A stretch of DNA of 9,522 nt from a bacterium (GTDB taxonomy: Bacteria; Patescibacteriota; Patescibacteriia; Patescibacteriales; JALTFF01), in the NCBI GenBank assembly GCA_027007465.1, contig JALTFF010000053.1:1-9522 (forward strand). The letters are read 5' to 3'. Under the pieces are notes generated by a model. That model saw nothing but the letters and a program-made list of their open reading frames with translations. It did no database searches and was not told the DNA's origin. Both the position numbers and the translations under genes were made by a program. Positions 6,797 through 9,522 of the stretch are shown here, piece by piece; the first letter of the stretch is position 1, and every line of letters begins with the position of its first letter.

Positions 6797-6877
6797 CTTA
6801 CGCTTTAAATTTTTACTAATTGAAAAAAAGCATCAAGATTTAAAAGTAAGCGCGTTTTAAAATTAAATCTGCGCGCT
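6797..6877 (+). promoter_or_regulatory. Structured 5' leader of the RRM gene (possible cold-responsive element)
   Basis: CTTAC-GC-TTTAAAT (6797-6810) pairs with ATTTAAA-A-GTAAG (6838-6850), giving 12 pairs with a small internal loop. A second stem, AGCGCG (6849-6854) with CGCGCT (6872-6877), shares bases 6849-6850 with the first, so the two compete at their junction. Another GCGCGG at 6770-6775 could also pair with the GC blocks. The second stem ends 24 bases before the ATG, and no strong Shine-Dalgarno is visible. A temperature-sensitive or switchable leader is inferred from the structure and from regulation of RNA-binding-protein genes elsewhere. Confidence 0.4.
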
Positions 6878-6901
6878 GTATTATTTATTATTAAAAGCAC
6901 T

Positions 6902-7216
6902 ATGACAAAAAAACTTTATGTTGGCAGTCTTCCTTATGAAACAACAGAGAATGAGCTTAAAGAAACATTCAGCAAAGCTGGGACAGTTGAATCAGTAAAA
7001 ATCATTATTGATAAATTTACTGGAAGAAGCAAAGGATTTGGCTTTGTTGAAATGTCTTCTGAAGATGAAGCTAAAAAAGCTATTGAAACACTTAATGGGC
7101 AACAAATGGGCGAAAGAACAATTATTGTAAGCGAGGCAAGGCCAATGACTGACAGAAATTCTCATAGTGGAGGTTTTAGAAGCCATCAAAATTTTGGCCA
7201 AAGAAACAACTACTAA
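6902..7216 (+). CDS. RRM-domain RNA-binding protein (cyanobacterial Rbp-like)
   Basis: This is a 104-residue single-RRM protein that binds single-stranded RNA. RNP2 is LYVGSL at 5-10 and RNP1 is KGFGFVEM at 44-51, with the RNA-stacking aromatics Tyr6, Phe46 and Phe48 in place (the final RNP1 position is Met rather than Phe/Tyr). The helices ENELKETFSKAG and EDEAKKAIETLN and the closing IIVSEARP complete the fold by about residue 80. A flexible polar tail rich in S, G, N, Q, H and R follows (GGFRSHQNFGQRNNY), similar to the short tails of bacterial Rbp proteins, which act as RNA chaperones and are often cold-induced. It is the only plus-strand gene in the window, monocistronic, with a structured leader and a strong terminator. 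The RNA targets are unknown. Confidence 0.96.
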   Translation: MTKKLYVGSLPYETTENELKETFSKAGTVESVKIIIDKFTGRSKGFGFVEMSSEDEAKKAIETLNGQQMGERTIIVSEARPMTDRNSHSGGFRSHQNFGQRNNY

Positions 7217-7232
7217 CCTGTTTTAAAGAAAC

Positions 7233-7268
7233 ATAAAAAAATCAGAGTTTAAACTCTGATTTTTTTAT
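7233..7268 (+). terminator. Bidirectional rho-independent terminator after the RRM gene
   Basis: The sequence is a 36-base perfect palindrome: seven A, then TCAGAGTTT mirrored by AAACTCTGA, then seven T. It starts 16 bases after the RRM stop codon. The T-run and A-run are symmetric, so it can stop transcription from either side. Confidence 0.92.
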
Positions 7269-7366
7269 TATCTTAAATTAAATATTTTTTCAGAATAAAA
7301 TTAAGTTTAATAAAAAAGTAAAAAAATTTTAAGCAAAATTTATATTTTATAATACAAAATTATTAT

Positions 7367-7430
7367 AAAAAAAGCTCTAAAAGCAATACTTTAAATTTGT
7401 AATTTTCATTGTAAAGTATGCTTTAGAGCT
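7367..7430 (-). terminator. Rho-independent terminator after the 103-residue gene
   Basis: On the minus strand, AGCTCTAAAGCATACTTTA (7430-7412) pairs with the complementary block at 7393-7373 (about 19 pairs, two single-base bulges, loop of about 18 bases), directly followed by seven T (7373-7367). It begins 14 bases past the stop of the minus-strand gene at 7445. No T-run follows on the plus strand, so it works for the minus-strand gene only. Confidence 0.85.
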
Positions 7431-7444
7431 ATCATACATACGTT

Positions 7445-7756
7445 TTAAAACCCAAATTCCCAGTTCTCTGGAAATCCCCTTCTAACAAAGGGGGGAGGTT
7501 GCAAAAAGTTTTTTAATTGTTTTTTTATTTTAATGTCAGCGCCATACTCTTGTAAATCAAGAGCAAGCGTTGTTGCCATATCATTGTTGTTGCCACACTC
7601 CAACTTAATAGCTTTTTTTGATGGCAAGTTAATAAAGCTTATCTTGCCGTCATAAAGCTTTATGATTTTGTCAATCATGCTCACAGATACGATAGACGAT
7701 AAAAACAGGCCTTCTTCAGTTAATTCTCCCTTCACTCCAGCGAAATCCACTCCCAT
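7445..7756 (-). CDS. Orphan small protein of unknown function with a repeat-derived tail
   Basis: I do not recognise a family for this 103-residue product. Residues 1-84 (MGVDFAGVKGELTEEG... to ...IKIKKQLKNF) look like a normal soluble mixed alpha/beta protein, with a helix SMIDKIIKLYDG, strands ISFINLP and AIKLECG, and a helix MATTLALDLQEYG. There is no signal peptide or membrane segment. From residue 86 the composition changes (QPPPFVRRGFPENWEFGF), and these codons coincide with a G/C-rich palindromic repeat at 7472-7500. The original stop was probably lost to, or replaced by, this insertion. The start ATG at 7756 is well supported by TCCTCC on the plus strand (AGGAGG on the coding strand) 8 bases upstream and by a consensus promoter. 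It has its own terminator, so it is monocistronic and probably well expressed. Reality of the gene: likely. Function: not assigned. Confidence 0.8.
   Translation of the reverse strand: MGVDFAGVKGELTEEGLFLSSIVSVSMIDKIIKLYDGKISFINLPSKKAIKLECGNNNDMATTLALDLQEYGADIKIKKQLKNFLQPPPFVRRGFPENWEFGF
7472..7500. repeat. G/C-rich palindromic repeat inside the 3' end of the orphan gene
   Basis: CCCCTT (7476-7481) pairs with AAGGGG (7488-7493) around CTAACA, and further G residues follow in a region otherwise about 70% A/T. It resembles widespread intergenic repeats of the form CCCCC-TTT-gap-AAA-GGGGG, a likeness from memory. In the minus-strand reading frame it yields P-P-P-F-V-R-R-G-F. Confidence 0.55.
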
Positions 7757-7763
7757 TTAAAAA

Positions 7764-7769
7764 TCCTCC
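7764..7769 (-). promoter_or_regulatory. Consensus Shine-Dalgarno (AGGAGG) of the orphan gene
   Basis: AGGAGG on the minus strand lies seven bases before the ATG at 7756-7754. It is the only full-consensus ribosome binding site I see in the window, and it fixes this start. Confidence 0.88.
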
Positions 7770-7789
7770 TTTTAATTTATTTTAATAAA

Positions 7790-7818
7790 AATATAGCACA
7801 AAAAATACGCTTTGTCAA
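7790..7818 (-). promoter_or_regulatory. Strong sigma70 promoter of the orphan gene
   Basis: A perfect TTGACA (7818-7813) is followed by a 17-base spacer and TATATT (7795-7790; five of six matches) on the minus strand. Transcription would start near 7783, giving a leader of about 27 bases that contains the Shine-Dalgarno. This is the best promoter in the window. Confidence 0.87.
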
Positions 7819-7883
7819 ACAAAAAGTATATTATTAAACATAATTTTATTCTATCTTGCTCAATAGAAATAAAATTTATTTTG

Positions 7884-7956
7884 TCGGGGATACCAGATTT
7901 GAACTGACAACCTCTGGCTCCCGAAGCCAGCGCGCTACCAATTGCGCCAATCCCCG
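7884..7956 (-). tRNA. tRNA-Pro, anticodon CGG
   Basis: This is a 73-base cloverleaf on the minus strand. The acceptor stem is CGGGGAT with ATCCCCG, then D-stem GCGC/GCGC with a TTGGTA loop portion, anticodon stem CTGGC/GCCAG around TTCGGGA (anticodon CGG, reading CCG), a five-base variable region, and a T-arm GTCAG/CTGGT around TTCAAAT. The C1-G72 pair and A73 are proline identity elements. The genome does not encode CCA (the next bases are CAA), so the CCA end must be added by nucleotidyltransferase. It lies 45 bases downstream of ileS on the same strand and may be cotranscribed. Confidence 0.96.
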
Positions 7957-7962
7957 ATTAGT

Positions 7963-7998
7963 AATGCGCGCAAATGAGCTCAATTCACTTAGCGCACT
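7963..7998 (-). other. Hairpin between ileS and tRNA-Pro
   Basis: On the minus strand, AGTGCGC (7998-7992) can pair with GCGCATT (7969-7963), seven pairs with one G-U, around a 22-base loop that contains the self-complementary TGAGCTCA. No T-run follows, so it would more likely separate or process ileS and tRNA transcripts than terminate. The loop shares a 15-base stretch with 5615-5629. Confidence 0.4.
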
Positions 7999-8001
7999 GT
8001 T

Positions 8002-9522
8002 TTAATAAACTATTTTTTTAATACCTAATTTAAACGGCTCTCCATTAATCTTCATATCTTTAAAATTATCAAACTTCTCAACTCTTTCTATTTTATTGCT
8101 TAAAGTATCTTTTAAAATCTCTTTTTCAAAAGTTTTAATAGATGTAAGAATTTGTTTATTTTTTGTAAAATAAAATATTTCAGTGCGATCTTTTATGTTA
8201 AGTCCAGAATTTTTGCGAGCCAAGTTTACAAGTCTTACAATCTCACGCTTAATTCCTTCTATTCTTAGTTCAGGTGTAATTTTTGTATCAAGCTCAACTA
8301 AAATCTTACCATTTGTTTCTTTACAAATAATCTCTTTAACATTTAATTCATCTAAAATTAGTTTCTTAAATTTATCTTTTACTTTATAATTTTTTATTAT
8401 TATTTTCTGTAATGGTTGACGAATTTTAATTCCTAACTCAACTCTTTTTGACAAAGCAAGCTCAATAATATTTCTAACCTGTTCCATTTCATTTAGAACA
8501 TCAATGCCTTTAATTTTAGTTTTAAAATCAAATGGTTTTGGCCAAGTTTCAAGATGAACTGATTTATTTTTATCTTCGAAATTATAACCAGCCACATTTT
8601 GCCAAACTTGCTCTGCAATAAATGGAATAAAAGGCGCTATTACTTTTGACAATTTTATTAAAACAAATTTCGTCACAGTCAGCGCAGCTAATTTGTCTTT
8701 TTTATTATCTCCTTTAAACCTTTCACGAGAACGTCTTATATACCAAGTTGATAAATCATCAATAAAACCACTAATTGGCCGAGAAGCATTTGGCAAGTTA
8801 TATTTTTCTAAATTTTCAGTTACTTGCTTAATCAATTGGTTTAGTCTTGTTAATATCCATACATCTAAAATATTTTCAAGCTCTATATTATTTAAATTCA
8901 CATCATTAGTTGATGACGCAAATAATGCATAAAATTTAACTACATTCCAAAGAGTTATCACATTTTTACGTAGCGCGTCTTTAATATCAGATTCAGAAAA
9001 ATTAATATCATCTCCAAGCATAATTGGGCTATTTACAAAATACATCCTCAATGCATCGCTTCCATATCTCTCTAATATAATACGCGGGTCAGTATAATTG
9101 CCAAATGACTTGCTCATTTTTCTTCCATCTGTTCCTGATAAAACGCCACTGACTATAACATTTTTAAAAGAAATGGAATTAAACAATGAATTTGATAAAA
9201 CATGTAAATAATAAAACCAACCCCTTAATTGTCCAGTGTATTCAATAATGAAATCAGCTGGAAATCTATTTTTAAAATCTTCTTTACTTTCAAATGGATA
9301 ATGAAATTGGGCAAATGACATAGCGCCTGATTCAAACCAGCAATCCAACACTTCTTTAACCCTCTTCATCGTCCCTCCACATTCACATTTTATAGTATAT
9401 TTATCTATGTCAGGCCTGTGTAAATCATTCACCTTTTTCCCGCTTAGTTTCTCAATTTCCTTAATTGAACCTAAAACTTTTATTTTACCGCATTTATCAC
9501 ATCTCCAAACTGGTATAGGAGA
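8002..9522 (-). CDS. ileS: Isoleucyl-tRNA synthetase, C-terminal part (5' end outside window)
   Basis: IleS charges tRNA-Ile with isoleucine. The frame stays open to the right edge, giving 506 visible codons; the GTG at 9432 is internal, because upstream codons (SPIPVWRCDKCG, then KEIEKLSGKKVNDLHRPDID) continue the family sequence. Visible parts: CDKCG and C-x-C (KCECGG) cysteines at 8/11 and 46/48, LDCWFESGAMSFAQ, TGQLRGWFYYLHVLS, the KMSKS loop (GRKMSKSFGN, KMSKS at 135-139), then the anticodon-binding helices (LSTWYIRRSRERF, PFIPFIAEQVWQN). The C-terminal segment has LDTKITPELRIEGIKREIVR and LARKNSGLNIKDR. This pattern matches the archaeal/eukaryotic-like IleS type, including no E. coli-type C-terminal zinc finger. 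That type is often linked to mupirocin insensitivity, which is not shown here. The tRNA-Pro gene follows. Confidence 0.98.
   Translation of the reverse strand, partial: SPIPVWRCDKCGKIKVLGSIKEIEKLSGKKVNDLHRPDIDKYTIKCECGGTMKRVKEVLDCWFESGAMSFAQFHYPFESKEDFKNRFPADFIIEYTGQLRGWFYYLHVLSNSLFNSISFKNVIVSGVLSGTDGRKMSKSFGNYTDPRIILERYGSDALRMYFVNSPIMLGDDINFSESDIKDALRKNVITLWNVVKFYALFASSTNDVNLNNIELENILDVWILTRLNQLIKQVTENLEKYNLPNASRPISGFIDDLSTWYIRRSRERFKGDNKKDKLAALTVTKFVLIKLSKVIAPFIPFIAEQVWQNVAGYNFEDKNKSVHLETWPKPFDFKTKIKGIDVLNEMEQVRNIIELALSKRVELGIKIRQPLQKIIIKNYKVKDKFKKLILDELNVKEIICKETNGKILVELDTKITPELRIEGIKREIVRLVNLARKNSGLNIKDRTEIFYFTKNKQILTSIKTFEKEILKDTLSNKIERVEKFDNFKDMKINGEPFKLGIKKIVY

Larger units (their letters stand above)
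6218..6901. other. 684-base AT-rich non-coding region with inverted repeats
   Basis: This region lies between two divergently read genes, and I find no credible protein gene in it. Its contents are: a 7-base inverted repeat TGAGAAG/CTTCTCA (6320-6326 with 6352-6358); a nested inverted-repeat block at 6362-6467; an A/T-only dyad at about 6673-6714; a TTGCTC/GAGCAA dyad at 6727-6746; and the RRM leader structures (6797-6877). A possible plus-strand promoter (TTCGTA, 17 bases, TATAAT, 6277-6305) precedes the nested block and could produce a small RNA. I see no tRNA, rRNA, tmRNA, SRP RNA or RNase P RNA signature. Promoters for both flanking genes must lie here, but none is strong. Confidence 0.6.

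Noticed and set aside
6992..7201. Minus-strand open frame of 69 codons
   Set aside because: Antisense to the RRM gene, which has both RNP motifs; no ribosome binding site or family resemblance.
7420..7452. Likeness of CTTTAGAGCTAT to the start of type II CRISPR repeats or tracrRNA anti-repeats
   Set aside because: It is one arm of the terminator of the minus-strand gene; there is no repeated unit, spacer or cas gene.
8183..8932. Two plus-strand open frames (8183-8389 and 8693-8932)
   Set aside because: Both are antisense shadows of ileS.
8002..9432. ileS starting at the GTG at 9432
   Set aside because: Codons upstream to the window edge continue recognisable IleS sequence, so the GTG is internal and the gene is cut by the window boundary.
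1..9522. Use of an alternative code (TGA read as glycine or tryptophan)
   Set aside because: TGA ends dedA and the uppS-hpf orphan gene in overlap or near-contact with the next start, and no in-frame TGA was found in secA.

Overview
The window looks like part of a small, AT-rich bacterial genome, most probably from the Candidate Phyla Radiation (Patescibacteria, Parcubacteria-like). This placement is inference. It rests on short housekeeping proteins (TruB without a PUA extension, a one-domain Hpf), a SecA with extra inserted segments, an archaeal/eukaryotic-type IleS, a tRNA without an encoded CCA end, and a small conserved-looking protein between uppS and hpf. Start codons include ATG, and TGA is used as a normal stop (dedA and the uppS-hpf orphan end in TGA), so the standard bacterial code applies. 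Most genes lack a clear Shine-Dalgarno sequence.

Layout. Bases 1-2645 hold the 5' 881 codons of secA on the minus strand; its 3' end lies beyond the left edge. After a 217-base spacer with hairpins comes a tight minus-strand cluster, transcribed dedA - truB - uppS - orphan gene - hpf (5547 down to 2863), with one 4-base ATGA overlap and gaps of 8 to 49 bases. Upstream on the same strand is a small P-loop nucleoside/nucleotide-kinase-like gene (5651-6217). A 684-base AT-rich non-coding region follows, with several inverted repeats. It ends in a structured leader before a plus-strand RRM-type RNA-binding protein gene (6902-7216), which closes with a near-perfect bidirectional terminator. A convergent minus-strand gene of unknown function (7445-7756) has its own consensus promoter, ribosome binding site and terminator, and its 3' end appears to be made from an intergenic palindromic repeat. 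Then come tRNA-Pro(CGG) (7884-7956) and the 3' 506 codons of ileS (8002-9522), which runs off the right edge.

How the genes fit together. The central cluster joins cell-envelope lipid-carrier metabolism (UppS makes undecaprenyl pyrophosphate; DedA-family proteins include polyprenyl-phosphate transporters) with translation maintenance (TruB tRNA modification, Hpf ribosome hibernation) and protein export (SecA, downstream). IleS and tRNA-Pro extend the translation theme. There is no phage, CRISPR, toxin-antitoxin or transposase gene in the window, and I do not see convincing evidence of a new multi-gene system. The points most worth a second look are the orphan 103-residue gene with its repeat-derived tail, the RRM leader, the dyad over the putative dedA promoter, and the two small unassigned or divergent proteins.
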